A DNA stretch of 64,000 nucleotides from Acidovorax_G lacteus (GCF_039540375.1 NZ_BAABEX010000007.1:620001-684000); one strand, 5' to 3'; numbered from the stretch's first letter, positions 7,294-16,962 are shown. The notes: generated by a model not told the origin, from the letters alone. Numbers and translations are program-made.

Positions 7294-8574
7294 ATGACTT
7301 CTTCGACCCCGGCGCCCGCCAACGAGGCGCTTGTTCCCGTCACGCCCGATCAGCGCGTGTTTGGCTGGCACGACCACGCCTCGCTCTGGTTCAGCCTGGG
7401 CGTGGGCCTGCTGGTGATGCAGGTCGGCTCTTTTCTCATGCCAGCCCTCGGCACGCGCGAGGCCGTGGTGGCCATCGTGGCGGGCTCCATCCTCGGGGCA
7501 GGGCTGCTGGGCTGGGTAGCCAAGATCGGCTGTGACAGCGGGCTGGCCAGTTCCGGACTCATGCATGCGGTGTATGGACGTACCTTTGCGGGGCTACCGA
7601 TTGCACTGAACATCGTCCAGCTGGTCGGCTGGGGCACGTTTGAGCTGGTGGTGATGCGCGACGCCACCGTGGCCATCGGCCAGCAGGCAGGCGCCTTGCA
7701 GGGCGCGCACTGGCCCTACCTTGCAACCCTCATCTGGGGCGCCGTGGTGATGCTGCTCATCAGTGGCTCGATGGTGCGGCTGGTGCGCAAGGTGATCGCC
7801 CGTGTGGCACTGCCGCTGGTGGTGCTGTCGCTGCTGTGGCTGACCTGGCAATTTCTGGGCATGGCCCAGGCCCAGGGCCTGCAGGCGCTGTGGAACCGTC
7901 CAGGTACGGGGGGCATGGGCGTACTGCCCGCCCTGGATCTGGTGATTGCCATGCCGATCTCATGGCTGCCGCTGGTGGCCGACTATGCGCGCCATGGCCG
8001 CCATGGCGGCTCTGCACTGCGCGGCACCTGGCTGGGCTACGCGCTGGCCAACATGTGGTGCTACAGCCTCGGGGTGCTGGTGGCCCTCACGCTGCCCAGC
8101 AAAGACCTGGTGCAAGCCCTGCTGCTTGCGCAAGGTGGGCTGATCGCGCTGTCGCTGATCCTGATCGACGAGGTGGACAACGCCTACGGTGACACCTATT
8201 CGGGCGCCGTCTCGGTGCACAGCCTGGTGCCGTCCTGGAGCATCCGCCGCTGGGGCCTGGTGCTGGCGGCGGTCAGCACCGTACTGGCCATGGTGCTGCC
8301 CATGCACAGCATTGAGCCCTTCCTGCTGCTGCTGAGCTCGGTATTCGTGCCGATGTTCGGCGTGATCATCGGCCGCCTCGGAGGCGGCACCGACGCGCAG
8401 ACCTTGCTGCGCTGGGCACCGCGCGTGAACCTGGTGCCGGTGCTGATCTGGCTGAGTGGCGTGGCCGTGTACCACCTTGCGCCCAGCCTGCTGCCCGGTG
8501 CGGGCTCGGCGCTGCCCGCGCTGGCCTTCACGCTGCTGCTGTCCTGGGCCACCCGGCCGCGCGTGGCGGCCTGA
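7294..8574 (+). CDS. cytX: Putative hydroxymethylpyrimidine/pyrimidine permease, CytX type
   Basis: 426-residue inner-membrane protein of the nucleobase:cation symporter-1 family with about 12 hydrophobic segments. The sequence resembles CytX (QRVFGWHDHASLWFSLGVGLLV at the N-terminus, then SSGLMHAVYGRTFAG and FELVVMRDA). The TPP riboswitch directly upstream points to uptake of a thiamin precursor, probably hydroxymethylpyrimidine. The ATG at 7294 fits the family N-terminus. The frame is open upstream, but that part covers the riboswitch. It ends 8 bp before the convergent carbonic anhydrase gene. Confidence 0.88.
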   Translation: MTSSTPAPANEALVPVTPDQRVFGWHDHASLWFSLGVGLLVMQVGSFLMPALGTREAVVAIVAGSILGAGLLGWVAKIGCDSGLASSGLMHAVYGRTFAGLPIALNIVQLVGWGTFELVVMRDATVAIGQQAGALQGAHWPYLATLIWGAVVMLLISGSMVRLVRKVIARVALPLVVLSLLWLTWQFLGMAQAQGLQALWNRPGTGGMGVLPALDLVIAMPISWLPLVADYARHGRHGGSALRGTWLGYALANMWCYSLGVLVALTLPSKDLVQALLLAQGGLIALSLILIDEVDNAYGDTYSGAVSVHSLVPSWSIRRWGLVLAAVSTVLAMVLPMHSIEPFLLLLSSVFVPMFGVIIGRLGGGTDAQTLLRWAPRVNLVPVLIWLSGVAVYHLAPSLLPGAGSALPALAFTLLLSWATRPRVAA

Positions 8575-8582
8575 GCGCGCCT

Positions 8583-9275
8583 TCACTCGGCGGACAGCAC
8601 CTGTCCGTCGTGCTCCACGTAGGGGCGGTAGGGGCCGGTGCCGCTGTGCGGCGCTTCGGTGGCCGGCATGAACCGGCCCTGCAGGGCGTCGAACACGTGC
8701 ACCTGGCCCTGCTCGATCACGAAATGCCAGCCATGCAGTTGCAGGCGCTGGGCTTCGACTTCGCGCCGCACCATCGGGTAGTCGAGCAGGCGTTCGAGCT
8801 GCAGCACCACGCAGCGCTGTTCGGTGCGCAGCAAGGCTTCGGGGCTGCTCTGGACGGGCAGCAGGGCTTCTTCGGCCAGGCGCAGCCAGGCATTGAGGTT
8901 CACGGCCTCGGCCGGCGCGCCCTCGTAGGCCGCGCGGATCGCGCCGCAATGGCTGTGCCCGCAGACCACGATGTGCTCGACCTTCAGGCTCAGCACGGCA
9001 AATTCAATGGCGGCCGTGGTGCCATGCAGGCCGTGAGAGCCGTCGTAGGGCGGCACAAAAGCCCCCACGTTGCGCACAATGAACAGATCGCCAGGGCCTG
9101 CTCCCGTGAGCTGGTGCGGCACGATGCGCGAATCCGAGCAGCCGATGAACAAAGTTTTCGGGTGCTGGCCGTGCGCGACCAGATCCTGAAAGCGCTGCTG
9201 GTGGCGCGGGAAGTAGTCCGAATGGAACTGCCGCAGGCGCAACAGCAGTTCGTCGCCTTCGGCAGCCGGGTTCAT
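8583..9275 (-). CDS. can: Beta-class carbonic anhydrase
   Basis: 230-residue cytoplasmic zinc enzyme that interconverts CO2 and bicarbonate. Zinc ligands C46, H107 and C110 and the D48/R50 catalytic pair are visible in GCSDSRIVP and CGHSHCGAI. Length and motifs fit the bacterial Can/CynT group. The start overlaps the stop of the parvulin gene by 4 bp (9272-9275), so it looks like the last gene of the nar operon. Why a carbonic anhydrase should be expressed with nitrate reductase is not evident from sequence; pH or bicarbonate supply during anaerobic growth is a guess. Confidence 0.95.
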   Translation of the reverse strand: MNPAAEGDELLLRLRQFHSDYFPRHQQRFQDLVAHGQHPKTLFIGCSDSRIVPHQLTGAGPGDLFIVRNVGAFVPPYDGSHGLHGTTAAIEFAVLSLKVEHIVVCGHSHCGAIRAAYEGAPAEAVNLNAWLRLAEEALLPVQSSPEALLRTEQRCVVLQLERLLDYPMVRREVEAQRLQLHGWHFVIEQGQVHVFDALQGRFMPATEAPHSGTGPYRPYVEHDGQVLSAE

Positions 9276-10144
9276 TGCACCAGGGGCGTATCGGCCCCCT
9301 CCAGCGCCAGCCCTTCGATATCGGCCTGACCAACCAGCAGCTGCAGATACTGCCGCAGCGCCGTAGCCCGCGACTGCAGGGCCAGCGTGCCGGCAATGCA
9401 GGCTTGGACTTGCTCGAAAGATGCCAGCGTGCCGGGCTCGTAGGCCTGCACGTCGACGATGTGCAGCCCGTAGCGCGAATGCACCAGGCGGGGCTGCACG
9501 CCTATAGAGGGACCACCTTCACGCTGGAAGAACAGGAACTGTGCGAGCTCGGGAGCGCAATCCATCGGTCCGACCCAACCCAGCGCCCCACCCTGGGCGG
9601 CGCTGGGGCAGTTCGACCAGTCGCGGGCGGTCTGTGCAAACGCCTCGGGGGCTGCATCGGGTCCGCAAAGAGACAGCAGCATGGCTTCTGCGCGCTGGGC
9701 CAGCGCCTGTACCGGCACGCCCGGCGTGACCGCAAACAGAATGTGCCGCAGTTGTGCCCGCTGACCATGCCGAAAGCGCAGCTGGTGGGCGGCATAGTAG
9801 CGCTCGCACGCTTCGGTTGTGGGCAGTGGCGTCTGCACGGCGGCGTCCAGAAGCGCTTCTATCTGATGACGCATAGCAGCGTCCGGTTCGGGCGCCTCGT
9901 CACCCGGCGTATCGACAATACGGCCCAGTTGCACCGCTTGCTGCCGGAGCAGCTCTGTCCAGGCGCGCTCCTGCAGTGTCGGGCCGTCGCCATCGGTGTG
10001 CGCCGGGAGCCACCGCCCGTTGATGCGGACAGAGGACGGTTCACGGGTCACGAGCTGGCCCGGATCCGCATGGGCGTCACAGCGGCCACCGCAGCAGCTG
10101 CCCGAAGAGGTGTCAGGAATCGAGGGTTGCGAAGCATTCAGCAT
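9272..10144 (-). CDS. Parvulin-type peptidylprolyl isomerase of the nar operon
   Basis: 290-residue protein with a PpiC/rotamase core at about residues 125-230 (LRHILFAVTPGVP, then GGALGWVGPMDCAPELAQF and HSRYGLHIVDV). It helps folding by proline isomerisation. No clear signal peptide is seen. The N-terminus instead carries a cysteine-rich patch (SGSCCGGRCDAH), so a cytoplasmic role, perhaps in nitrate reductase assembly, is more likely than a periplasmic one. The order narI-parvulin recurs in betaproteobacterial nar operons. It lies 15 bp after narI and overlaps the carbonic anhydrase by 4 bp. Confidence 0.87.
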   Translation of the reverse strand: MLNASQPSIPDTSSGSCCGGRCDAHADPGQLVTREPSSVRINGRWLPAHTDGDGPTLQERAWTELLRQQAVQLGRIVDTPGDEAPEPDAAMRHQIEALLDAAVQTPLPTTEACERYYAAHQLRFRHGQRAQLRHILFAVTPGVPVQALAQRAEAMLLSLCGPDAAPEAFAQTARDWSNCPSAAQGGALGWVGPMDCAPELAQFLFFQREGGPSIGVQPRLVHSRYGLHIVDVQAYEPGTLASFEQVQACIAGTLALQSRATALRQYLQLLVGQADIEGLALEGADTPLVQ

Positions 10145-10159
10145 GGTGGACCTCTCACA

Positions 10160-10873
10160 TCAGCGGGTAGAACGCGAACCGTGGGGCAAGCCGATCCGGC
10201 GACTGCGCACGACCTGGTAGGGACGCAACACGTAGGCCAAGGTGCCGAATCCGCTCCACACGTGTACGAGCCGGGAAAATGGAAACAGCAGGAAGATCGT
10301 CATGCCCAGCACGAGGTGCACCTTGTAAGGCCAGTCGAGCGGAATGAGGCCATTGGCATCGGGGCGAAAGGTCACGATGCGCTGCGCCCATTCCGACAAG
10401 GCCAGCATCACGGTGCCGTCGCTGTGGCCGAGCGAGAACGGCAGCGTCACCAGACCTAACACCAGTTGACACCACAGCACCACCAGGATGAGCAAGTCGG
10501 TGCGATGACTGGTCAGGCGGATACGCGGGTCGAAGATGCGCCGGTGCAGCAGCAGCGTGAGGCCCACGAAGCACACGGCCCCGGCAACGCCCCCGGCCAC
10601 CACCGCCACGAGCTGCTTGTGTGCCGGGGTGATGAAGGGCTCGTACACCCAATGAGGCGTGAGCAGGCCCACGCTGTGCCCGAAGAACAGGAACAGGATG
10701 CCCAGGTGGAACAGGTTGCTGCCCCAACGCAGTTGCCCCTTGCGCAGCAACTGCGAGGAATCGCTTTTCCAGGTGTACTGGTCGCGGTCAAAGCGCGCGA
10801 GGCTGCCCATGAGGAACACCGAAAGGCAGATGTAGGGATAGACGTTGAAGAAGAAGTTGTGCAGCAGGTTCAT
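10160..10873 (-). CDS. narI: Respiratory nitrate reductase gamma subunit (cytochrome b)
   Basis: 237-residue integral membrane diheme cytochrome b that takes electrons from quinol and passes them to NarH. Five hydrophobic segments are visible. The N-terminus (MNLLHNFFFNVYPYICLSVFLMG) and the histidines in FHLGILFLFFGHSVG and VHLVLGMTIFLLFPFSRLVHVW match the family and include the heme ligands. Length is close to the usual ~225. It overlaps narJ by 4 bp at its start, which suggests coupled translation. Confidence 0.96.
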   Translation of the reverse strand: MNLLHNFFFNVYPYICLSVFLMGSLARFDRDQYTWKSDSSQLLRKGQLRWGSNLFHLGILFLFFGHSVGLLTPHWVYEPFITPAHKQLVAVVAGGVAGAVCFVGLTLLLHRRIFDPRIRLTSHRTDLLILVVLWCQLVLGLVTLPFSLGHSDGTVMLALSEWAQRIVTFRPDANGLIPLDWPYKVHLVLGMTIFLLFPFSRLVHVWSGFGTLAYVLRPYQVVRSRRIGLPHGSRSTR

Positions 10874-11562
10874 GGCTGTGCTCCCAGGGAGGTGTTCTTG
10901 ACGATGCGGATGGGTCGCGGCTGGCCCGGACGGGCCTGCCCTTCGGTCGAGCAGCCGCCAAAGACTTCGGGCTCGGCCCAGCTCTCGTCCATGGGCGGCT
11001 CGTCGGCCACAGGGACGGGCTCGGCCTTTTCGCCGGCGAGCTCAAGCACGGCGGCCAGCACGCTGGCGTACGGGCTCTGGCGCTTGAGCAGCGCACTGAA
11101 GATCACGCACACGATGTGGGACAGCTCGGCCAGGAAATCGCGTGCCTCGGCCGCAGGCTGCGTGGACGCGAACTCGAGCAGCACGGGCAGGTGGTCGGGC
11201 ATCTCGCCCGGTGCCAGGTACAGGCCAGCCTGCTCAAAGGTCTGCAGCAGGTCGATCATGGCCGGGCCGCGCTCGCGCGAATCGCCATGCACATGCTCAA
11301 ACAGGTGCAGCGCCGTGCTACGGCCCCGGTCGAACAGTTCGACGTAGTCTGTCTCGACCTTGAGCGCGGGTGCGGTGCCCAGGCGCAGCAGCAGGGCCTG
11401 CAGCTCAGCGGTGCGCGCCGGGCCCAGGGCACCTTCCACCTGCAGCGCGCGGGACATCTCGCCGTGGTGGGCACGCAGCGCGGCGTCGGGGTAGGCCAGC
11501 ATGCGGGCCAGCACCCGCAGACTCAGGCGCATGGTGGGGGGTGTCGTGGCAAACATGCTCAA
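10870..11562 (-). CDS. narJ: Nitrate reductase molybdenum cofactor assembly chaperone
   Basis: 230-residue cytoplasmic chaperone of the TorD/NarJ family. It binds NarG before cofactor insertion and is not part of the final enzyme. The helical core includes RVLARMLAYPDAALRAH and the family segment VETDYVELFDRGRSTALHLFEHVHGDSRERGPAM, within which YVELFDRGR is the usual signature. The C-terminal ~60 residues are acidic and Pro-rich and probably disordered. It overlaps narH and narI by 4 bp each, giving a tightly coupled narHJI unit. Confidence 0.95.
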   Translation of the reverse strand: MSMFATTPPTMRLSLRVLARMLAYPDAALRAHHGEMSRALQVEGALGPARTAELQALLLRLGTAPALKVETDYVELFDRGRSTALHLFEHVHGDSRERGPAMIDLLQTFEQAGLYLAPGEMPDHLPVLLEFASTQPAAEARDFLAELSHIVCVIFSALLKRQSPYASVLAAVLELAGEKAEPVPVADEPPMDESWAEPEVFGGCSTEGQARPGQPRPIRIVKNTSLGAQP

Positions 11563-13091
11563 CCCTCCACGCGGATCGGGATGGTCCGCTTCTTTTCGCT
11601 GCCGAACAGGCTGGTCTCGGTCACCCCTTCGGAGCAGCCGTTGCCGAAGCTGAACCCACAGCCGCCACGCACGTTGAACGCGTTCTCGGCGTACTCGCGA
11701 TGCGTGCTCGGGATCACGAAGCGGTCTTCGTAGTTGGCAATGGCCATCGTGCGGTACATCTCCTCGACCTGGGCTGGCGAGAGCTGCACCTGGTCGAGCA
11801 CGGCGGTGTTGACCACGCCATCGACATGCTTGCCGCGCTGGTAGGCGCGCATGGCCAGCATGCGCTCCAGCGCGCGCACCACCGGCAGCGTGTCGCCCGC
11901 CGTGAGCAGGTTGGCCAGGTACTTGACCGGAATACGCAGCTGGCTCACGTCCGGAATCTCGCCGTTGGTGCCCAGGTGACCGGCTTGGGCAGCCGAAGTG
12001 ATGGGCGACAGCGGCGGCACGTACCAGACCATGGGCAGCGTGCGGTATTCGGGGTGCAGGGGCAGCGCCACCTTCCAGTCCACCGCCATCTTGTAAACCG
12101 GGCTGTTGCGCGCGGCCTCCAGCCAGGCCTCGGGAATGCCGTCCGCACGCGCCTGCTCGATGACGCGCGGGTCGTGCGGATCGAGGAAGATGTCGAGCTG
12201 GGCCTGGTACAGGTCGGTCTCGCGGTCGGCGCTGGCGGCCTCGGCGATGCGGTCCTGGTCATACAGCAGCACGCCCAGGTAGCGAATGCGGCCCACACAG
12301 GTTTCGGAGCACACGGTGGGCTGTCCGGCCTCGATGCGCGGATAGCAGAAGATGCACTTCTCGGCCTTGCCGCTCTTCCAGTTGTAGTAGATCTTCTTGT
12401 AAGGGCAGCCCGAGACGCACATGCGCCAACCGCGGCACTTGTCCTGGTCGATCAGCACGATGCCGTCTTCCTCGCGCTTGTAGATCGAGCCCGAGGGGCA
12501 CGAGGCCACGCAGGCCGGGTTCAGGCAGTGCTCGCACAGGCGCGGCAGGTACATCATGAAGGTGTTCTCGAACTCCCCCACCATGGCCTTCTGCGCAGCC
12601 TCGAAGCCATCGAAGTTCGGGTCTTTGCTGCGCTTGGCAAATTCGCCGCCCAGGATTTCCTCCCAGTTCGGACCCCACTCAATCTTCTCCATGCGCTGGC
12701 CCGTGATCAGCGAGCGCGGCCGCGCCGTGGGCGCATGCTGCATCTCAGGGGCCGACTGCAGGTGGTCGTAGTCGAAGGTGAAAGGCTCGTAGTAATCGTC
12801 GATCTGCGGCAGGTGCGGGTTGGCAAAGATCTTCATCAGCAGCGACCATTTGCCGCCCTGGCGCGGCACGATCGAACCGTCGGGCTTGCGCACCCACCCG
12901 CCCTTCCATTTGTCCTGGTTCTCCCACTCCTTGGGGTAGCCGATGCCCGGCTTGGATTCGACGTTGTTGAACCAGGCGTATTCCACGCCGGGGCGGCTGG
13001 TCCAGACGTTCTTGCAGGTGACCGAGCAGGTGTGGCAGCCGATGCACTTGTCCAGGTTCAGGACCATGCCAATCTGAGCACGTACTTTCAT
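11559..13091 (-). CDS. narH: Respiratory nitrate reductase beta subunit (iron-sulfur)
   Basis: 510-residue subunit that carries electrons from NarI to NarG through four Fe-S clusters. The first cysteine motif starts at C16 (CIGCHTCSVTC), with later motifs CEHCLNPACVASCP, CRGWRMCVSGCPYKK and CIFCYPRI. A Trp in CRGWRMC replaces one cysteine, as expected for the [3Fe-4S] site of NarH. The position facing the cytoplasm on the inner membrane is known from the family. It begins 28 bp after narG and overlaps narJ by 4 bp. Confidence 0.97.
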   Translation of the reverse strand: MKVRAQIGMVLNLDKCIGCHTCSVTCKNVWTSRPGVEYAWFNNVESKPGIGYPKEWENQDKWKGGWVRKPDGSIVPRQGGKWSLLMKIFANPHLPQIDDYYEPFTFDYDHLQSAPEMQHAPTARPRSLITGQRMEKIEWGPNWEEILGGEFAKRSKDPNFDGFEAAQKAMVGEFENTFMMYLPRLCEHCLNPACVASCPSGSIYKREEDGIVLIDQDKCRGWRMCVSGCPYKKIYYNWKSGKAEKCIFCYPRIEAGQPTVCSETCVGRIRYLGVLLYDQDRIAEAASADRETDLYQAQLDIFLDPHDPRVIEQARADGIPEAWLEAARNSPVYKMAVDWKVALPLHPEYRTLPMVWYVPPLSPITSAAQAGHLGTNGEIPDVSQLRIPVKYLANLLTAGDTLPVVRALERMLAMRAYQRGKHVDGVVNTAVLDQVQLSPAQVEEMYRTMAIANYEDRFVIPSTHREYAENAFNVRGGCGFSFGNGCSEGVTETSLFGSEKKRTIPIRVEG

Positions 13092-13119
13092 TGATGACTC
13101 CTTGGGACTTGCAGACGGC

Positions 13120-16100
13120 TCAGGGGTTTTCGCCCTGGGATTGGTAGGCGGCGACCAGGTGGTCGTCGCGCGGGGTGTCGAGCCAGTCGACCTTGCGCAT
13201 CTTGCGCACCACCACGAACTCGTCGCGGTTGGTGCCGATGGTTCCGTAGTAGTTGAAGCCGTAGCTGAGCTGGGCGTAGCCGCCGATCATGTGCGTGGGC
13301 TTGAGCACGATGCGCGTGACCGAGTTATGGATGCCACCCCGTACGCCCGTGATCTCGGAGCCCGGCGTGTTGATGATCTTTTCCTGCGAGTGGTACATCA
13401 TCACCATGCCGTTCTTCACGCGCTGGCTCACCACCGCGCGGCCAGCCACGGCGCCGTTGACGTTGAACAGCTCGATCCAGTCGTTGTCTTCGATGCCAGC
13501 GCTCTTCGCATCGTCCTCGCTGAGCCAGATCACGGTGCCGCCGCGGTTGAGCGTGAGCATGTGCAGGTTGTCGCTGTACGTGCTGTGGATGCCCCACTTC
13601 TGGTGCGGCGTGATGAAGTTCAGCACGATCTCCTTATGCCCGTTGGGCTTGAGACCCTGTACGGCGTCGGTGGTCTTGAGGTCCACCGGCGGACGGTAGC
13701 TCGAGAAACCTTCGCCGAAGGCGATCATCCAGGGGTGGTCCTGGTAGAACTGCTGGCGGCCCGTGAGCGTGCGCCATGGGATCAGCTCGTGCACGTTGGT
13801 GTAGCCGGCGTTGTACGAGACGGTCTCGCTCTCGATACCGCTCCAGGTCGGGCTGCTGATGATCTTGCGCGGCTGGGCCTGCACGTCGCGGTAGCGGATC
13901 TTCTCGTCTTCGCGGTAGAGCGCGAGGTGCTTGTGGTCCCGGCCCGTGGCTTTGCCCAGCGCCTCCCAGGCCTTGACGGCCACATGGCCGTTGGTTTCCG
14001 GCGCCAGCTGCAGGATCACCTCGCAGGCGTCGATGTCGCTCACGATGCGCGGCATGCCCTGGGTGGCGCCAGGCTCCTGGGTCAGGCCATTGAGTTGGCC
14101 CAGTTGCTCGACTTCTACCTCCGTCTTCCAGGCAATGCCCTTGCCGCCATTGCCCACCTTGGACATCAGCGGCCCCAGGGCCGTAAAACGCTTGTAGAGG
14201 TTCGGATAGTCGCGCTCCACCACCGTGATCTGCGGGGCGGTCTTGCCCGGGATCAGGTCGCACTCGCCCTTCTTCCACTCCTTCACCTCGAAGGGCTGGG
14301 CCAGCTCGGCCGGACTGTCGTGCATCAGCGGCGTGAGCACCACTTCCTTTTCCACGCCCAGGTGGCCCACACAGACCTCGCTGAAAGCCTTGGCAAAGCC
14401 TTTGTAGATGTCCCAGTCCGAGCGGCTCTGCCACACCGGATCCACCGCCGCCGACAGCGGGTGGATGAACGGGTGCATGTCGCTGGTGTTGAGGTCGTTC
14501 TTCTCGTACCAGCTGGCCGTGGGCAGCACGATGTCGGAGTACAGGCAAGTCGTGCTCATGCGGAAGTCGAGCGTGACCAGCAGGTCCAGCTTGCCCTGCG
14601 GTGCCTCGGCATGCCAGCGCACTTCGCGCGGCCGGGCTTCGTCGGTGCCCAGATCCTTGCCCTGCACACCGTTTTCGGTGCCCAGCAGGTGCTTGCAGAA
14701 GTATTCGTGGCCCTTACCGCTGGAGCCCAGCAGGTTGGAGCGCCAGACGAACATGTTGCGCGGCCAGTTCTCGGGTGCGTCCGGGTCTTCGCAGCTCATC
14801 TCCAGCCAGCCGTCGCGCAGCGCCTTGACCACGTAGTCCTTCGGGTCCATGCCCGCGCCCTGCGCATCGCGCACCAGCTTGAGCGGATTGGTCTTGAGCT
14901 GCGGCGCACTGGGCAGCCAGCCCATGCGCTCGGCGCGCACGTTGTAGTCGATCATGCTGCCGCCAAAGCGGGCCTTGTCGGCCAGCGGCGAGACGATGTC
15001 CGACACGTCCAGCTTCTCGTAGCGCCACTGGTCGGTATGGGCGTAGAAGAAGCTCGTGGAGTTCTGCTGGCGTGGCGGCCGGATCCAGTCGAGCGCGAAG
15101 GCCAACGCGGTCCAGCCGGTCTGCGGGCGCAGCTTTTCCTGGCCCACGTAATGCGCCCAGCCGCCGCCGCTCTGGCCAATGCAGCCACACATCATCAGCA
15201 GGTTGATCACGCCACGGTAGTTCATATCGGCGTGGTACCAGTGGTTCATGGCTGCGCCGATGATCACCATCGACTTGCCGCGCGTCCTGTCGGCGTTGTC
15301 GGCAAACTGGCGCGCCACGGTGATCACCTGCTCGCGCGGCACGCCGGTGATGGCCTCCTGCCAGGCAGGGGTGTACGGGGCGTTGTCGTCGTAGCTCTGG
15401 GCACCGCTGCCCAGGCCGCGGTCGATGCCGTACTGGGCCACCTGCAAGTCGAACACCGTGGCCACGAGGGCGTAGCGTTCTTCGCCAGCCTTGCCCAGGC
15501 GCAGGCGTACGGCCGGCACTTTGGCGCGGTTCACTTCCCCTGCCGCGGCATTGGCGGGAAAGTGCGGCGCCTGCTGGCCGCCGAAGTACGGGAAGCCGAC
15601 ATCCACCACCTCGTGCCCCTGCCCGTCGCCTTCGAGCACCGACAGGCGCAGCTTCACCGCGTCGCCGTTGCGCGCCTCCTTCGCTTCGAGGTTCCATCGG
15701 CCCGCGTCGGCGCGGCCTTCGGCCCCCCAGCGGAAGCCGATGGAGCCGTGGGGCAGCACGGCCTGACCGTCGCTGTCAAAAGCGACCGTCTTCCATTCGG
15801 GGTTGTTGTCCTGGCCCAGCTTGCCGTTGAAATCGCTGGCGCGCAGATAGCGGTCGGGCACGAGCGTGGTGCTGCCATCGGGCAGCGTCTGCTCGCGCAG
15901 CATGACCAGCATCGGCAGGTCGGTGTAGCGGCGCGCGTAGTCGTCAAAGTAAGCGCTGCGCTGGCCATGCGCCGGGAAGTAGAACTCCTTGAGCACCACA
16001 TGGCCAATGGCCATGGCCAGCGCGGCGTCGGTGCCCTGCTTGGGGTGCAGCCACAGGTCGGCCAGCTTCGCCACCTCCGAATAGTCGGGGGTCACGGCCA

Positions 16101-16935
16101 CGGTCTTCGTGCCCTTGTAGCGCACCTCGGTGAAGAAGTGCGCATCGGGCGTCCGTGTCTGGGGAATGTTCGAGCCCCAAGCGATGATGTAGCTGCTGTT
16201 GTACCAGTCGGCCGATTCGGGCACGTCGGTCTGCTCTCCCCAGATCTGGGGGCTGGCCGGCGGCAGGTCGCAGTACCAGTCGTAAAAGCTCATGCACACA
16301 CCGCCGAGCAGGCTCAGGTAGCGGCTGCCAGCGGCGTAGCTGACCATGGACATGGCCGGGATCGGCGAGAAGCCGATGATGCGGTCGGGCCCGTGCTTCT
16401 TGATGGTGTAGACGTTGGCGCTGGCGATCAGTTGGTTGACTTCCTCCCAGGTGCTGCGCACGAAGCCGCCCATGCCCCGCACCTGCTGGTAGTCGCGGCG
16501 AGCGCTCTCGTCTTCGACGATCAGGGCCCAGGCGTCCACCGGGGTTTTGGCCACCTTGAGCGCTGCGCGCCAGCGCTCGAGCAGCCGGCCACGCACCATG
16601 GGATGCTTGACGCGGTTGGCCGAATACAGGTACCAGGAATAGGACGCTCCCCGCGCGCAGCCGCGCGGCTCGTGGTTGGGCATGTCCCAACGTGTGCGGG
16701 GATAGTCGGTCTGCTGGGTTTCCCAGGTGACGATTCCCCCCTTCACGTAGATCTTCCACGAGCAGGAGCCCGTGCAGTTCACGCCATGCGTGGAGCGCAC
16801 CACCTTGTCGTGGGCCCAGCGGTTGCGGTAGGCGTCTTCCCAGGTGCGGTCTTCGTTGGTGACCTGGCCGTGGCCGCCCGCAATCGGCTCTTTGGGCAGC
16901 TTGAAGTGGGTCAGGCGGTCGAGGAAATGGCTCAT
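13120..16935 (-). CDS. narG: Respiratory nitrate reductase alpha subunit (molybdopterin)
   Basis: 1271-residue catalytic subunit that reduces nitrate to nitrite with a bis-MGD molybdenum cofactor. The FS0 cluster ligands H50, C54, C58 and C93 are visible (STHGVNCTGSCSWKIY and PRGCARGASYSW). The N-terminus has no twin-arginine signal with the double Arg that periplasmic NapA would carry, so this is the cytoplasm-facing membrane enzyme. GADWYNSSYIIAWGSN-like sequence contains the Asn/Asp region near the Mo site. Length is near the E. coli protein (about 1247). It lies 27 bp after narK2. Confidence 0.98.
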   Translation of the reverse strand: MSHFLDRLTHFKLPKEPIAGGHGQVTNEDRTWEDAYRNRWAHDKVVRSTHGVNCTGSCSWKIYVKGGIVTWETQQTDYPRTRWDMPNHEPRGCARGASYSWYLYSANRVKHPMVRGRLLERWRAALKVAKTPVDAWALIVEDESARRDYQQVRGMGGFVRSTWEEVNQLIASANVYTIKKHGPDRIIGFSPIPAMSMVSYAAGSRYLSLLGGVCMSFYDWYCDLPPASPQIWGEQTDVPESADWYNSSYIIAWGSNIPQTRTPDAHFFTEVRYKGTKTVAVTPDYSEVAKLADLWLHPKQGTDAALAMAIGHVVLKEFYFPAHGQRSAYFDDYARRYTDLPMLVMLREQTLPDGSTTLVPDRYLRASDFNGKLGQDNNPEWKTVAFDSDGQAVLPHGSIGFRWGAEGRADAGRWNLEAKEARNGDAVKLRLSVLEGDGQGHEVVDVGFPYFGGQQAPHFPANAAAGEVNRAKVPAVRLRLGKAGEERYALVATVFDLQVAQYGIDRGLGSGAQSYDDNAPYTPAWQEAITGVPREQVITVARQFADNADRTRGKSMVIIGAAMNHWYHADMNYRGVINLLMMCGCIGQSGGGWAHYVGQEKLRPQTGWTALAFALDWIRPPRQQNSTSFFYAHTDQWRYEKLDVSDIVSPLADKARFGGSMIDYNVRAERMGWLPSAPQLKTNPLKLVRDAQGAGMDPKDYVVKALRDGWLEMSCEDPDAPENWPRNMFVWRSNLLGSSGKGHEYFCKHLLGTENGVQGKDLGTDEARPREVRWHAEAPQGKLDLLVTLDFRMSTTCLYSDIVLPTASWYEKNDLNTSDMHPFIHPLSAAVDPVWQSRSDWDIYKGFAKAFSEVCVGHLGVEKEVVLTPLMHDSPAELAQPFEVKEWKKGECDLIPGKTAPQITVVERDYPNLYKRFTALGPLMSKVGNGGKGIAWKTEVEVEQLGQLNGLTQEPGATQGMPRIVSDIDACEVILQLAPETNGHVAVKAWEALGKATGRDHKHLALYREDEKIRYRDVQAQPRKIISSPTWSGIESETVSYNAGYTNVHELIPWRTLTGRQQFYQDHPWMIAFGEGFSSYRPPVDLKTTDAVQGLKPNGHKEIVLNFITPHQKWGIHSTYSDNLHMLTLNRGGTVIWLSEDDAKSAGIEDNDWIELFNVNGAVAGRAVVSQRVKNGMVMMYHSQEKIINTPGSEITGVRGGIHNSVTRIVLKPTHMIGGYAQLSYGFNYYGTIGTNRDEFVVVRKMRKVDWLDTPRDDHLVAAYQSQGENP

Positions 16936-16962
16936 GTTCGAACTCCGGTGGGAAATGCAGTC

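Noticed and set aside
8219..8340. Possible CRISPR or short tandem repeats in low-complexity parts (also the OmpA linker near 34250)
   Set aside because: No regular repeat-spacer layout; the OmpA repeats encode a Pro/Ala linker.
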